From contig NZ_JAUSUZ010000001.1 in NCBI RefSeq assembly GCF_030813715.1, positions 3,968,001 through 4,032,000 on the forward strand: a stretch of 64,000 nt of DNA, written 5' to 3'. The position numbers were made by a program, and so were the translations under genes. Positions within the stretch are counted from its first letter, which is position 1. Every line of letters starts with the position of its first letter. A model generated the notes under the pieces. That model was not told where the DNA came from, ran no database searches, and worked only from the letters and a program-made list of their open reading frames with translations. Below, piece by piece: positions 25,261-34,386 of the stretch. This DNA is from Catenuloplanes indicus (lineage in GTDB: Bacteria > Actinomycetota > Actinomycetes > Mycobacteriales > Micromonosporaceae).

Positions 25261-25323
25261 CTGTCAGCCGCTTGTCGGCCGACCAGCACCGCAGTGTCGG
25301 TCTGTCGGCTGCCAAGCTAGGGT
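25261..25323 (+). promoter_or_regulatory. NUDIX promoter with repeated CTGTCAGCCG-type motifs
   Basis: TAGGGT at 25318-25323 is a -10 placed 6 bases before the ATG at 25330, so the message is probably leaderless. Upstream lie CTGTCAGCCG (25261-25270), TGTCGGCCG (25273-25281) and CTGTCGGCTG (25302-25311), related to the motif GTCGGCTGACA that also forms the large hairpin at 27372-27404. No clear -35 hexamer was found, which fits an activator-dependent promoter. Confidence 0.5.
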
Positions 25324-25329
25324 TTGCCC

Positions 25330-25893
25330 ATGAGTACGCAGCCAAAGCGCGCTAGCGAGTGGACCATTCACGGCGAGCGCGTCGTGGACGACAGCCGGCG
25401 CTCCATCTTAAGCGTTGCCGACGTGGAACTCCCAGACGGCGTTCGATTTGAGCAATACGTTCTACGGGTACCGAACGCTGCAATGGTCGTCATCCTTGAC
25501 GACGATGATCGCGTATTGATGCTCTGGCGCCACCGCTTCATCGCCAATCGATGGGTGTGGGAGCTTCCTGGCGGGTATCTCGATCCGGCCGAAAGTGCCA
25601 TTGATTGCGCCATGCGTGAAGTCGAGGAAGAAACCGGATGGCGACCACGGAGCCTGGAGAAGCTGATCGATTTCCAGCCCATGATTGGAACCATTGATCA
25701 GCTAAATACGATTTATCTAGCTCGTGGTGCGGATTACACCGGCGGGCCACTGGATGAGAACGAGGCCGAAAAAGTCGCCTGGATCAGACTCGCAGACATA
25801 CAAGACCTCATCGCATCTGGATCTATTATTGGAGCCGGATCGGTGTCCGGCCTCCTTGCGACCCTTCTATTGCAAGCATCAGGCAAACTCTAG
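25330..25893 (+). CDS. NUDIX hydrolase (ADP-ribose pyrophosphatase-like)
   Basis: A 187-residue NUDIX enzyme with a complete box (GGYLDPAESAIDCAMREVEEETGW, residues 81-104; G-x5-E-x7-REUxEExGU with the metal-binding REVEEE). The overall layout, with ELPGGYLDP and IDQLNTIYLARGADY afterwards, is that of ADP-ribose/nucleotide-sugar pyrophosphatases. NUDIX genes occur next to RiPP and regulatory genes in actinomycetes but with unknown role. The base composition is lower in GC than the island around it. The ATG at 25330 follows a -10 at leaderless spacing. It is convergent with the HTH gene and the two share a 4-base overlap of stop codons (25890-25893). Confidence 0.8.
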   Translation: MSTQPKRASEWTIHGERVVDDSRRSILSVADVELPDGVRFEQYVLRVPNAAMVVILDDDDRVLMLWRHRFIANRWVWELPGGYLDPAESAIDCAMREVEEETGWRPRSLEKLIDFQPMIGTIDQLNTIYLARGADYTGGPLDENEAEKVAWIRLADIQDLIASGSIIGAGSVSGLLATLLLQASGKL

Positions 25894-27266
25894 AGCCGCT
25901 CGACGATCGGGCGAACCCGCTCCATGTAGTCCCGAACCGAGGGAAGGCCGACGTGTTTTGAGAGCTTATTGGCAATATCCAGCAGGTAGTCTCGTGACCG
26001 CATCGAAGTGAGCCCATCTGCGGCGTCCGCTGCCTGCATGCCGATATGCGCAGACTGTTCAATTTCCCCGACTTGAGCATGAGCAATTGCCGACAACGCA
26101 AGATTGAACTGCCGACCGCGCGCGTACTCACCACCATCCATGTCTAGTGAACGAGCGGCGAAGCGTTGTGCGATTTCGCCACGACCAAGCGCCGCGAAAC
26201 ACTGCCCGAATTTGGCCGCGAGATACGCTTCGTCGAAATAACCAATCCATTGCGGATCGCTGGCCCGGTCAGCCTTATCGAATATAACCTCAGCCCTACT
26301 CAGTGCCGACGCGCATGACGCGCTGTCGCCACCAACCGCATAGCCCTGGGCTTCAAGAACCGCTGATTCTGCTTGAATTGCAGCGACGCCGGCCTCAACT
26401 GCCGCTCGACCCGCCGCTCGGGCCAGGTCGACGGCCTCAACGTGAGCACCGTTATATGCCGCTTGATGGCTCATCGCTGCCAAAATTTCGGCGCCCAGCG
26501 CTCGGTCACCCGCTCCCGCCGCAAGCCTTAGTGCCTGGATCATGTATCGCTGCGCGAGGCCATGCATTCCAGCATCGTAGGATGACCATGCCGCAAGTTG
26601 CGTCGCTTCCGCAGCCGCAGACAGTAGTTGTCGTCCCGTACTGATGTCATATTTACCGCCAATACGCACGGCGACTTCGTCACTCAGGAAGCGAACGATT
26701 CCCTCACGGACATGACCTCCGCCGAAACGATTGTCGAGCCGTCTGTACGTTGCAGTGATCTGCTGGACCGTCTCAACGTCCGGCATACCTACTAGCATTT
26801 CCCCACCACCAGCCGGTCGCTCATCTAGTGGCGACATAAGCCACCTCATAGCAGGTGACAGAAAAACTGCCGCCTCAAAAGATGCCGCTCGCAGGAAGCC
26901 ACGCCTATTCAAGTCGCCTCGCCAAAGTTCGACAGCGTTTTCTATTCCATCTTGCCACTCGGGCACAAAATCTAGCCCGACCCGAACTCCGATGGTCTCA
27001 GATTTGTCTACCGCAGTCCGTCGGCTGACATCAGCCGACGCTTCGCCCAGTAGAGCAGAAAGCTCGCCGCCCGCCTTCAGAACATCATCGAGCAGTCTGG
27101 CGACCGCCGCACTCGGGCGCTTGGTCCCGTTCTCAAGATCCCAAAGAAATCCGTGAGAACAGTGGACTTCCTTGCCCAATCGCCGTAGCGACATCCCTGC
27201 CTCTTCACGCAACTGCTTGAGTCGGCTCCCGAAGTTCAGAGCGGCTGACGTCATCCGCTTCGGCAT
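25890..27266 (-). CDS. HTH/TPR-type transcriptional regulator of the lanthipeptide cluster
   Basis: A 458-residue regulator: an XRE-type HTH at residues 13-65 (FGSRLKQLREEAGMSLRRLGKE..., then SHGFLWDLENGTKRPS), followed by about 390 residues of helical repeats with QYMIQALRLAAGAGDRALGAEILAAMSH-like pairs, as in actinomycete regulators whose repeats sense a small molecule or peptide. It is divergent to the FxLD methyltransferase gene, and regulators of this build often accompany FxLD clusters. The ATG at 27266 has an excellent GGGAGGAG site seven bases upstream. GC content is lower than in the flanking genes, suggesting a different origin from the rest of the island. Confidence 0.75.
   Translation of the reverse strand: MPKRMTSAALNFGSRLKQLREEAGMSLRRLGKEVHCSHGFLWDLENGTKRPSAAVARLLDDVLKAGGELSALLGEASADVSRRTAVDKSETIGVRVGLDFVPEWQDGIENAVELWRGDLNRRGFLRAASFEAAVFLSPAMRWLMSPLDERPAGGGEMLVGMPDVETVQQITATYRRLDNRFGGGHVREGIVRFLSDEVAVRIGGKYDISTGRQLLSAAAEATQLAAWSSYDAGMHGLAQRYMIQALRLAAGAGDRALGAEILAAMSHQAAYNGAHVEAVDLARAAGRAAVEAGVAAIQAESAVLEAQGYAVGGDSASCASALSRAEVIFDKADRASDPQWIGYFDEAYLAAKFGQCFAALGRGEIAQRFAARSLDMDGGEYARGRQFNLALSAIAHAQVGEIEQSAHIGMQAADAADGLTSMRSRDYLLDIANKLSKHVGLPSVRDYMERVRPIVERL
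27020..27039. promoter_or_regulatory. Intragenic palindrome GTCGGCTGA-CA-TCAGCCGAC
   Basis: A perfect 9-base-arm palindrome inside the HTH/TPR regulator gene. Its arms match the half of the hairpin at 27372-27404 and the repeats before the NUDIX gene. It might be an auxiliary binding site of the regulator, or a chance product of coding sequence. Confidence 0.35.
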
Positions 27267-27371
27267 GATTCTCCTCCCGAGCGAGAGTGCGGCACGCTGG
27301 GACCGGCCTTCCGGACATCCGGCCACTCCCATCGAACGTTACATGAAATGATCGACTCAACTACGAGGCGT

Positions 27372-27404
27372 GTCCACTGTCAGCCGACAAGGCTGACAGT
27401 GGAC
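27372..27404. promoter_or_regulatory. Large inverted repeat in the divergent HTH / methyltransferase promoter region
   Basis: Arms of 14 bases around GTCCACTGTCAGCC (27372-27385) and GGCTGACAGTGGAC (27391-27404) with a 5-base centre, in the 302-base gap between the HTH/TPR gene and the FxLD methyltransferase gene. It is the best candidate operator for the regulator. A smaller 12-base palindrome CGATCATGATCG lies at 27468-27479 in the same gap. Confidence 0.5.
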
Positions 27405-27568
27405 GGCGGCGAAACTCGGGCTGCATCTACCTTAAGCTTTCAGCCAACGCAGCAAGCCGCACGCTCGCGATCATGATCGTTTCGGTTGATCGCGTTCGGA
27501 ACGCTGGAAGGGTCGACGCCCCGGCTAGCCAGCGAGCGGAAACGAACGCTACAACAATGGAGTGCCGA

Positions 27569-28813
27569 GTGACTCAGGCGCAAAGCATGCAAAGCGATAG
27601 CGAACGAGCTTACGAACTTCGTACAGCCTTGGTGGACCAGCTGGTTACGGATGGCTTGATCGTCAGTCCCGCTGTCGCGGACGCATTCCGAACCGTACCG
27701 CGCCACCTCTTCGTACCAGCTGATACTCCTTTAGAAGTGGTGTACGCGATCGACAGGTCTGTGATCACGAAGACGGGCGAACACGGGGAGCATCTGTCGT
27801 CGGTGAGCGCCACGTACATCCAGGCCCGAGAGATCGAGCAGGCAGGCGTTACCGCAGGTATGCGGGTCCTTGAGGTCGGTTCCGGCGGCTACAACGCCGC
27901 GCTGCTGGCGGAGGTGGTCGGCGCTGACGGCGCCGTGGTGACCGTTGACATCGACCCGGACATCACGTCCCGCGCCACGGCGCTACTGGCCGAAACCGGG
28001 TATGGCGACCGGGTCCGGGTGGTGCAGCTCGACGCCGCGCATGTCGTACCAGGCGAGGAGATGTTCGACGCGATCATCGTGACGGTCGGCGTATGGGACG
28101 TTCTGCCGGCGTGGCTGTCGCAACTCACGTCGGAGGGCGTGATTGTGGTGCCGCTACGGATGAACGGGGTGACTCGCACGATCGCGTTCCGCCGTGACGG
28201 TGATCGCCTCGTAAGCACGTCCACGGAGGTGGCGGGGTTCGTACCGATGCAGGGCGACAGCGCCCGGCCCGAAAGGATCCTCCGGCTGCCTGACCCGCAG
28301 GGCGGCGCCGTGAGCCTGCGATTCGATCTCGGCGTGCCCGACGATCCGCGCTTGCTCGACGGTGTGCTGGCGACCGGGCGCAGCGAGGCGTGGTCGCAGG
28401 TCGAAGTGGCCGGCAGCGAGTCCTTCGCGGACCTCTACCTGTGGATGGCGGGTTTCCTGCCCGGGTTCTGTCTGCTTCACGCGGAGGAGGGCACGGCGCT
28501 TTCGGCGGAGCGCGGTTGGTTCCCGTTCGGGGTCGTGCGCGGTAACTCGTTCGCCTACTTCGCGTTCCGGCCGGCCGCGGGCGGCTCCGGTTCCGAACTC
28601 GGTGCGCGGGCCTACGGGCCGCACGGCGAGGAGGCCGCTGCGGCGATGGCCGCGCAGATCCGGGCGTGGGACCGGCACGCCCGCCGCGGACCGGCGCCCA
28701 CGTTCGCGTACTGGCCGGCTGGATCCGGCGGTCCGGGTGAGGCTGCCGGCAACGTCGCCGTGCTGGAGAAGACGCACGGCGTGCTCACGATCTCCTGGCC
28801 GGAGGTGAGCTAG
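27569..28813 (+). CDS. FxLD-system PIMT-like methyltransferase
   Basis: A 414-residue protein with an N-terminal domain of protein-L-isoaspartate methyltransferase type: PRHLFVP at residues 45-51, SAT for the PIMT SQP-like loop, and the SAM loop VLEVGSGGYNAALLAEVVG at about 100-118. This form (VGSGGYNA) is the one known as 'methyltransferase, FxLD system'. The C-terminal 180 residues are specific to it. In related lanthipeptide pathways (for example OlvSA) PIMT-like enzymes methylate Asp in the modified peptide, which then cyclises to aspartimide. The precursor next door has a single Asp-Gly in its core, a fitting substrate. GTG at 27569 follows GGAG at good spacing; the longer frame has no site. 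Confidence 0.85.
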   Translation: MTQAQSMQSDSERAYELRTALVDQLVTDGLIVSPAVADAFRTVPRHLFVPADTPLEVVYAIDRSVITKTGEHGEHLSSVSATYIQAREIEQAGVTAGMRVLEVGSGGYNAALLAEVVGADGAVVTVDIDPDITSRATALLAETGYGDRVRVVQLDAAHVVPGEEMFDAIIVTVGVWDVLPAWLSQLTSEGVIVVPLRMNGVTRTIAFRRDGDRLVSTSTEVAGFVPMQGDSARPERILRLPDPQGGAVSLRFDLGVPDDPRLLDGVLATGRSEAWSQVEVAGSESFADLYLWMAGFLPGFCLLHAEEGTALSAERGWFPFGVVRGNSFAYFAFRPAAGGSGSELGARAYGPHGEEAAAAMAAQIRAWDRHARRGPAPTFAYWPAGSGGPGEAAGNVAVLEKTHGVLTISWPEVS

Positions 28814-28870
28814 CCACCGCAGCCAGGTGTACCACCCCTACTGTCCCACCGATACGAGGAGTGAGAAGGG

Positions 28871-29119
28871 ATGCTCGAGGTACTCGATCGTCTGAGCGTC
28901 AGCACCGGAAGCGGCGTTGCTGACACACACGACCTGCACAACGCATCACCGACCGCGCTCGCCGAGGGTGACGCGCTCACGGACGACGACTTCGTGCTCG
29001 ACATGACGGTCGTGGAGTCCACCACCCCGCTGGTAACGCTGATGTGCAGCACGAGCGACGGCTGCGGCAACAGTTGCAGCACCAGCGCGTGCACGACCAA
29101 GGCGAGCGAACCGCTCTGA
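28871..29119 (+). CDS. FxLD-family lanthipeptide precursor
   Basis: An 82-residue precursor. The leader carries the FxLD signature FVLD at residues 41-44, in an acidic context (LTDDDFVLDMTVVES), which is the docking sequence for the dehydratase. The C-terminal core (about residues 50-82) has four Cys at 59, 65, 69 and 74 with many Ser and Thr, giving four possible (methyl)lanthionine rings, and one Asp-Gly at 63-64. The cut site between leader and core is not visible. ATG at 28871 follows AAGGG and GAGGAG. Its gene lies 57 bases after the methyltransferase stop and a strong hairpin follows it at 29126-29161, a usual way to raise precursor expression over the enzymes. Confidence 0.9.
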   Translation: MLEVLDRLSVSTGSGVADTHDLHNASPTALAEGDALTDDDFVLDMTVVESTTPLVTLMCSTSDGCGNSCSTSACTTKASEPL

Positions 29120-29125
29120 TCCTAT

Positions 29126-29161
29126 CCGGCACGGTGCCCTATCCATCGGGCACCGTGCCGG
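29126..29161 (+). terminator. Attenuator-like hairpin between precursor and LanB genes
   Basis: Perfect 14-base arms (CCGGCACGGTGCCC at 29126-29139 and its complement at 29148-29161) with an 8-base loop, 6 bases after the precursor stop. There is no long T-run, so it likely lets some transcription through to the dehydratase gene and makes the precursor transcript more stable, giving an excess of peptide over enzyme. Confidence 0.6.
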
Positions 29162-29208
29162 AGCCCTCGCAAGCCACCGTTGCCCGGCCCATGTCGAGGA
29201 GGCGACTC

Positions 29209-32200
29209 GTGACCGTCACGCCCATCTTCCGGTGCAGCGATGCCATCATCGTCCGCGCCACCACCGCCCCGGCAGACCTAGACGCACCCTCCGAGCTCCG
29301 CATGGCCGACGACGCCGCGGTACGTCGAGAAGGCGCCGAATGGCTGAAGAGCGCGTGGTCGCGTGCCGACGTGCGAGACGCAATCATGCTGGCCAGCCCG
29401 AGCCTCGCCGCTCACCTCGATCGTGTCACGCATGCAGATGGCGACGCCCCGGTCAAAGATCTACGTCGTGCGGTCTTGTCGCTCGCCGGGTATGTGCTGA
29501 GGTGGCAGCGTCGCGTCACACCGTTCGGCGTGTTCGCCGGTGTGGCGCTGGCGGATGGCGGAGCGGCGAGCGCGTCGGTCGGGCTGCGGCATCGGGCGAT
29601 CGCACGCGCCGACAGCGAGTGGCTCTTGGCCGTCATCAGTGTGCTCGAACGTCATGTTGCGTTGCGTCAGCGGTTGTACGTGGTTGCCGATAGCACGAGC
29701 GTAGTTCGCGATGGCCGTTTGATTACTGCGCTGCGGGCTGAGCGCGGCGGCGGTAAGGCGGTACCGCTGCGTGAGGCGTCCGTGCGCTTCACCCGGCCGG
29801 TGCAGGCCGCGATGAGGTTCGCCGTGGTCCCTCGGCGGTTTGATGACCTTGTGGCCGCCCTAGGCGAGACGTTCCCGGCTGCGCGAACCGAGCAGATGGT
29901 GGCGGTCGTCGAAGGGCTGCTACATCAGGGATTTCTGCTCACGAACATGCGACCGCCGATGACCGTCGCTGATGCCCTGCCGCATCTCATCGGCACCGTG
30001 ATCACTGCCGGTGGACGGGACCTCAACGACGTCGCTCCGATACTCGAAGAGCTGGAAGCGATCCGGGACCTCCTCCAGGAACACAACATGGCTGACGATC
30101 CGGTCCGCGCGGCCGAGCTGCGCGGAATGCTGGCACCGCGAATGCGCGGGCTGGTATCCGACGCCTCACAGGTGCTGGCCGTGGATACCCGGCTCGATGC
30201 TCACATCCGGATCCCGCGGCAGGTACTGATCGAGGCGAGCCAGGCGGCGGACGTGCTGCTGCGCGTGTCAACGAAGCCGTTCGGGTCTACGGCGTGGCAG
30301 GACTACCGGTCGCGTTTCCGGGCCCGTTACGGTCAGGGTGCGCTCGTGCCGGTACGCGAGCTGGTCTCCGACTCCAGCCTCGGATTCCCCGCTGGGTACC
30401 TCGGTGCGCCGCGCGCCCATCCGAGCTGGCGCGGCGTGACGGAGCGCGATGCGGTGTTCTTGGCGCTGGTGCAGCGGGCCGCTTTGGACAGCCTCGACGA
30501 GATCGTCCTGACAGACGCTGACGTGGACGCCCTGAGCGTTGGGGAGTCCGCGGACGTGATTCCGCCATCCAGGATCGAACTGGGCGTGGCCGTTCACGCC
30601 CGATCGCTCGCAGCACTCGATCAAGGTCATTTCCGAGTGAGATTCGCGGCCGCGCCAGGCACACCGACGAGCATGGCCGGCCGCTTCATACATCTATTCG
30701 CCGGGCCGGATCGTGCGCGGCTCACCGCCGCCTGCGCCGCTTCCTCGCCGGACGACGACGCGGTGGCGGTGCAGCTGTCGTTTCCGCCTCGCCGGCCGTA
30801 CAACGAGAACGTGGCCCGCGTTCCGCAGGTGTTACCCGATGTCGTACCACTCGCCGAGCACCCCACCGGGCGGGCGATCGCACTTGACGATCTCGCGGTC
30901 ACCGCCGACGCGGACCAGATGTATCTAGTCCAGATATCCACTGGCCGTCGGGTCATTCCCAACATTCCACATGCCCTGGACACGGTCGTACAAAGTCCGC
31001 CACTAGCGCGGTTCCTCGCCGAAGTCGCTGACGCCCGCACCGCCGTGTTCGGCCCTTTCGATGTCGGCGCCGCGCGTACCCTGCCGTACCTGCCGCGTGT
31101 GCGGTACCGGCGCACGATTCTGGCTCCGGCACGGTGGCTGCTGAACAGCACCGATGTACCCGCCGATCAGGCGGATCGGTGGGAGGCGAGGCTACAGACC
31201 TGGCGGGAGCGGTGGCGGGTGCCGGCCCGTATCGTGCTCTGCCACGGTGAGCTGCGACAGCCCTTGGACCTTGACCATCACCTTGACCAGGCGCTGCTGC
31301 GCTACCGGCTCGTGCAAGCGGGACGGGTCGAGCTGTATGAAGACGCGGATGTTGAGGACCACGGCTGGATCGGACGCCCGGCGGAACTGCTGATCCCGAT
31401 GACCGCTGTCTCGCCGCCGAGGCGCTCGCTGCCCGATCTCTCGCCGCCCGGCGAACAGTTCCTGCCGGGAGGCTCCACCATCATTCAGGCACGGCTCGCA
31501 GGCAATCCGGCCCGTTTCGACGACATCATCCGCCGCCTTCCCGCGTTCACCACCTCGTTGACGGGTGTCGTTGGCCGCTGGTGGATCCTGCGCCAGCGCG
31601 ACCTCGTGCGGGTCGACGCAGACCAGCACCTCATCCTGGTCCTCCGCCTACACGCGCTGGACCAGCATCCTGCCGCCGCAGCAGCCCTCGCGGAATTCGC
31701 TGCCGGCCTGATGGCCCAGGGCCTCCCCGGCCAGTTGTCGTTCGTGCCTTACCAAGATCAGCCCGGACGGTACGGCCGGGGCGAGGCCCTCACCGCCGCC
31801 GAGAGCGTGTTCGGCGCGGACACCACTTGCGCCGTTGCCCAGATCGGCGTCGCCGCAACGACAGGTATTCCCGCGCAGGCGCTGGCTGCCGTGTCCATGA
31901 CCCGGATCGCGGCGGCCTTCGCCCCCGATGCCGCGACCGGCTACCAGAACATCGCACGTCACGTTCCTCGGCAGACCGGTCCATCAGATCGCGCCCTTAA
32001 CCAGCACACACTCACTCTCGTCGACACCACCCGCACCACGCCGGCACCACCATGGGCAGCGGAACTCATCTCGGCATGGGAAGCGCGAGATGCCGCACTC
32101 GGACGCTACTTCAGGCTTCTGGCCCGCCAGCGCAACCCGGCCGGCGTGCTGCCGACGCTGCTCCGCGACCACCACGTGCGCGCGCTCGGTCTCGATCCCG

Positions 32201-32271
32201 CGTTCGAGAAGGTCACACACCGGCTGGCCCGCGCCGCCGCTCAGCGAGCCCTCGCCCGAGGCCAGCGATGA
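29209..32271 (+). CDS. LanB-type lantibiotic dehydratase
   Basis: A 1020-residue tRNA-Glu-dependent dehydratase for class I lanthipeptides. The N-terminal half (RRVTPFGVFAGV, RRPYNENVARVP, then PRVRYRRTILAPARW) is the glutamylation domain; the remaining part holds the SpaB_C-like elimination domain (FDDIIRRLP, LSFVPYQDQPGRYGRGEALTAAESVF). It converts Ser and Thr of the precursor core to dehydroalanine and dehydrobutyrine. Start: GTG at 29209 with AGGAGG seven bases upstream, in preference to ATG 29191. It overlaps the LanC gene start by 4 bases (32268-32271), so stoichiometry of the two is coupled. Confidence 0.9.
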   Translation: MTVTPIFRCSDAIIVRATTAPADLDAPSELRMADDAAVRREGAEWLKSAWSRADVRDAIMLASPSLAAHLDRVTHADGDAPVKDLRRAVLSLAGYVLRWQRRVTPFGVFAGVALADGGAASASVGLRHRAIARADSEWLLAVISVLERHVALRQRLYVVADSTSVVRDGRLITALRAERGGGKAVPLREASVRFTRPVQAAMRFAVVPRRFDDLVAALGETFPAARTEQMVAVVEGLLHQGFLLTNMRPPMTVADALPHLIGTVITAGGRDLNDVAPILEELEAIRDLLQEHNMADDPVRAAELRGMLAPRMRGLVSDASQVLAVDTRLDAHIRIPRQVLIEASQAADVLLRVSTKPFGSTAWQDYRSRFRARYGQGALVPVRELVSDSSLGFPAGYLGAPRAHPSWRGVTERDAVFLALVQRAALDSLDEIVLTDADVDALSVGESADVIPPSRIELGVAVHARSLAALDQGHFRVRFAAAPGTPTSMAGRFIHLFAGPDRARLTAACAASSPDDDAVAVQLSFPPRRPYNENVARVPQVLPDVVPLAEHPTGRAIALDDLAVTADADQMYLVQISTGRRVIPNIPHALDTVVQSPPLARFLAEVADARTAVFGPFDVGAARTLPYLPRVRYRRTILAPARWLLNSTDVPADQADRWEARLQTWRERWRVPARIVLCHGELRQPLDLDHHLDQALLRYRLVQAGRVELYEDADVEDHGWIGRPAELLIPMTAVSPPRRSLPDLSPPGEQFLPGGSTIIQARLAGNPARFDDIIRRLPAFTTSLTGVVGRWWILRQRDLVRVDADQHLILVLRLHALDQHPAAAAALAEFAAGLMAQGLPGQLSFVPYQDQPGRYGRGEALTAAESVFGADTTCAVAQIGVAATTGIPAQALAAVSMTRIAAAFAPDAATGYQNIARHVPRQTGPSDRALNQHTLTLVDTTRTTPAPPWAAELISAWEARDAALGRYFRLLARQRNPAGVLPTLLRDHHVRALGLDPAFEKVTHRLARAAAQRALARGQR

Positions 32272-33449
32272 TCAAGAATTCCGACGTACCGGCCGTCAAC
32301 TTGGACACGCCAGCAGCGATCCGGCAATCGCTCGCCGACGGGCCCGCCGGGCTCGCCCTCCTCCAGCTCGTGCGGGCACACGCCGGTACCGGAACCTGGG
32401 CAGACGCCCGCGCGGGAGTCCACGCCGTGGCCACCGGTCCGGTAGATGCCGGCCCGCACGCCAGCCTGTACTACGGCGCTCCCGCCATCGGGCTCCTTCT
32501 TCACTGCGCCGCACAAGCAGACGACCGCTACCGACCCGCGGCCATGAACCTCGATCCGTACCTTCTGCGGCTCACCCGGGCGCGGCTGACCACCGCCCGC
32601 GCACGCATCGCCTACAGCACCGCCGCCACACACCGCGAGTACGACCTGTTCCACGGGCTCACCGGCATCGGCGCCCTGCTGCTGCACCGGGCCCCCGGCA
32701 GCGACGAATTCACCGACCTACTGCGCTACCTGACCCAGATGATCCTGCCCCGCGCACGCGCGCAGGACCCGCTGCCGGGATGGTGGGTCACGCATGACCC
32801 CGACCCCACGCTGCCGACCCCGGGCGGGCACGCAAACCTAGGCATGGCCCACGGCGCCGCCGGCATTCTCGCCCTGCTAGCCCTCGCCATGCACCACGGG
32901 CACCTCGTCGACGGCCACGCCGAAGCCATCAACGACCTCACCAGCTGGTTCGCCCGATGGCAGCAAACCGATACCAACGGCGCGACGTGGTGGCCGCAGT
33001 GGCTGACCCTCGACGAACTCCACACCGGCCGCATCTCGGCTGTGGCGCCGGGACGGCCCTCATGGTGCTACGGCACCCCGGGAATCGCCCGCGCGCTCCA
33101 GCTCGCCGCCATCACCACCCGCAACCGGGCCCTGCGCAGCATCGCCGAACAAGCCCTCACCGACTGCCTCACCGACCGGCACCTCAGCCGACTCACCGAT
33201 CTCGGCCTATGCCACGGCCTCGCGGGGCTCACCCTCACCATGCACCGAGCCGCCGCCGACAGCGACCACCCCACACTCGCTCAGCACCTGCCCGTCCTGA
33301 CGTCCGCCCTTCACTCTGCCATCGAGCGAACCCCTACGGCGCCCAACACCGGGCTCCTGACCGGGAACGCCGGCATCCTCCTAGCCGCCGAGACGATCCG
33401 CCACGGTGCCGCCTCCATCGGATGGGACACATGTCTACTGATCACCTGA
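32268..33449 (+). CDS. LanC-like lanthionine cyclase
   Basis: A 393-residue cyclase of the LanC family. Zinc ligands are visible as Cys267 (WCYGTPG), Cys315 and His316 (LCHGLAG), with the family's other glycine-rich helices at FHGLTGIG and MAHGAAGI. It adds the Cys thiols of the precursor across dehydroamino acids to make lanthionine rings. Length is close to the usual 400 or so residues. Its start overlaps the LanB stop by 4 bases and its own end overlaps the next gene by 19 bases, so the three are one translational unit. Confidence 0.9.
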   Translation: MIKNSDVPAVNLDTPAAIRQSLADGPAGLALLQLVRAHAGTGTWADARAGVHAVATGPVDAGPHASLYYGAPAIGLLLHCAAQADDRYRPAAMNLDPYLLRLTRARLTTARARIAYSTAATHREYDLFHGLTGIGALLLHRAPGSDEFTDLLRYLTQMILPRARAQDPLPGWWVTHDPDPTLPTPGGHANLGMAHGAAGILALLALAMHHGHLVDGHAEAINDLTSWFARWQQTDTNGATWWPQWLTLDELHTGRISAVAPGRPSWCYGTPGIARALQLAAITTRNRALRSIAEQALTDCLTDRHLSRLTDLGLCHGLAGLTLTMHRAAADSDHPTLAQHLPVLTSALHSAIERTPTAPNTGLLTGNAGILLAAETIRHGAASIGWDTCLLIT

Positions 33450-34384
33450 CCGCCACACCGCTGGCCGACACCGTCCAACGCGTCCTCGCCGGCACCCCAC
33501 TGCCAGAGGCCGCCGCCTCAACCGGAGTCAGCACGGCCGAGCTCGCCGACGCCGTCGACATCTACCAGGCAGCCGGACGTGCCGCGCTCCAGCACCACAC
33601 CGACCACCACTGGTATCAGGTACGCATCGCATTCCCCGACTGGGCCGCCGCAGAACACGCCGTAGCCCACCAACTCGGGCCACGCCTAGACGAGCTGTAC
33701 CACCAGGATGCGATCGGCGGATGGTGGTTCCTGCGCAAACACCCGCAATGGCGCCTCCGGTTCGCCGACCCCGACATCACCACCGTCCACCGCATCCTCG
33801 ACGGCTTCACCGCCACCGGCGGCGCGAGCCGCTGGTGGCCTGCCGTCTACGAACCAGAGACCACCGCGTTCGGCGGCCCTACCGGCATCGCCATCGCCCA
33901 CGAACTCTTCTGCGCCGACAGCCGAGGTGTCCTGCACTACCTCCGTCAACCACGGCAACCCCTGGGCCGCCGGGAGCTGTCGCTTCTCCTGCTCGGTGGA
34001 TTCCTACACGCCGCCGGCCTGGACTGGTTCGAACGCGGTGACGTCTTCGCGAGAGTCGCCCAGCTACGTCCGACAGCGGGAGCCGACGACAGCAGGCTCA
34101 ACATGCTGGCCGACAACGTACGCGCGCTGCTCGCCGTCCCCGACACCGCCCACGCCCTGTTCCAACCCGGGGGCGCCGCGCACCACGCCGCACCCTGGCA
34201 TACCGCGCACACCAACGCCGGCCAGCAGCTCGCTGCCGCAGCGGCGAACGGCACTCTCCACCGTGGGATACGCGCCGTCACCGCCCACATCGTCATCTTT
34301 CACTGGAACCGACTCGGGCTCTCCGCCGCCACACAAGGCATCCTCGCGCGCGCGGCCACCACAGCGTTCCTCCCTCGGAGTTAG
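33431..34384 (+). CDS. SpaB_C-like (thiopeptide-type bacteriocin biosynthesis) protein
   Basis: A 317-residue protein of the stand-alone SpaB_C family (annotated as thiopeptide-type bacteriocin biosynthesis protein): TDHHWYQVRIAFPDW, WWFLRKHPQWRLRFADPD, ETTAFGGPTGIAIAHELFCADSRGVLHYL are family hallmarks. SpaB_C domains do glutamate elimination in LanB proteins, so a second copy beside a LanB that already has such a region suggests a separate role, such as ring-forming or a second elimination step. In thiopeptide and related pathways the free domain catalyses cycloaddition. ATG at 33431 is inside the LanC gene, overlapping by 19 bases. Confidence 0.8.
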   Translation: MSTDHLTATPLADTVQRVLAGTPLPEAAASTGVSTAELADAVDIYQAAGRAALQHHTDHHWYQVRIAFPDWAAAEHAVAHQLGPRLDELYHQDAIGGWWFLRKHPQWRLRFADPDITTVHRILDGFTATGGASRWWPAVYEPETTAFGGPTGIAIAHELFCADSRGVLHYLRQPRQPLGRRELSLLLLGGFLHAAGLDWFERGDVFARVAQLRPTAGADDSRLNMLADNVRALLAVPDTAHALFQPGGAAHHAAPWHTAHTNAGQQLAAAAANGTLHRGIRAVTAHIVIFHWNRLGLSAATQGILARAATTAFLPRS

Positions 34385-34386
34385 CC

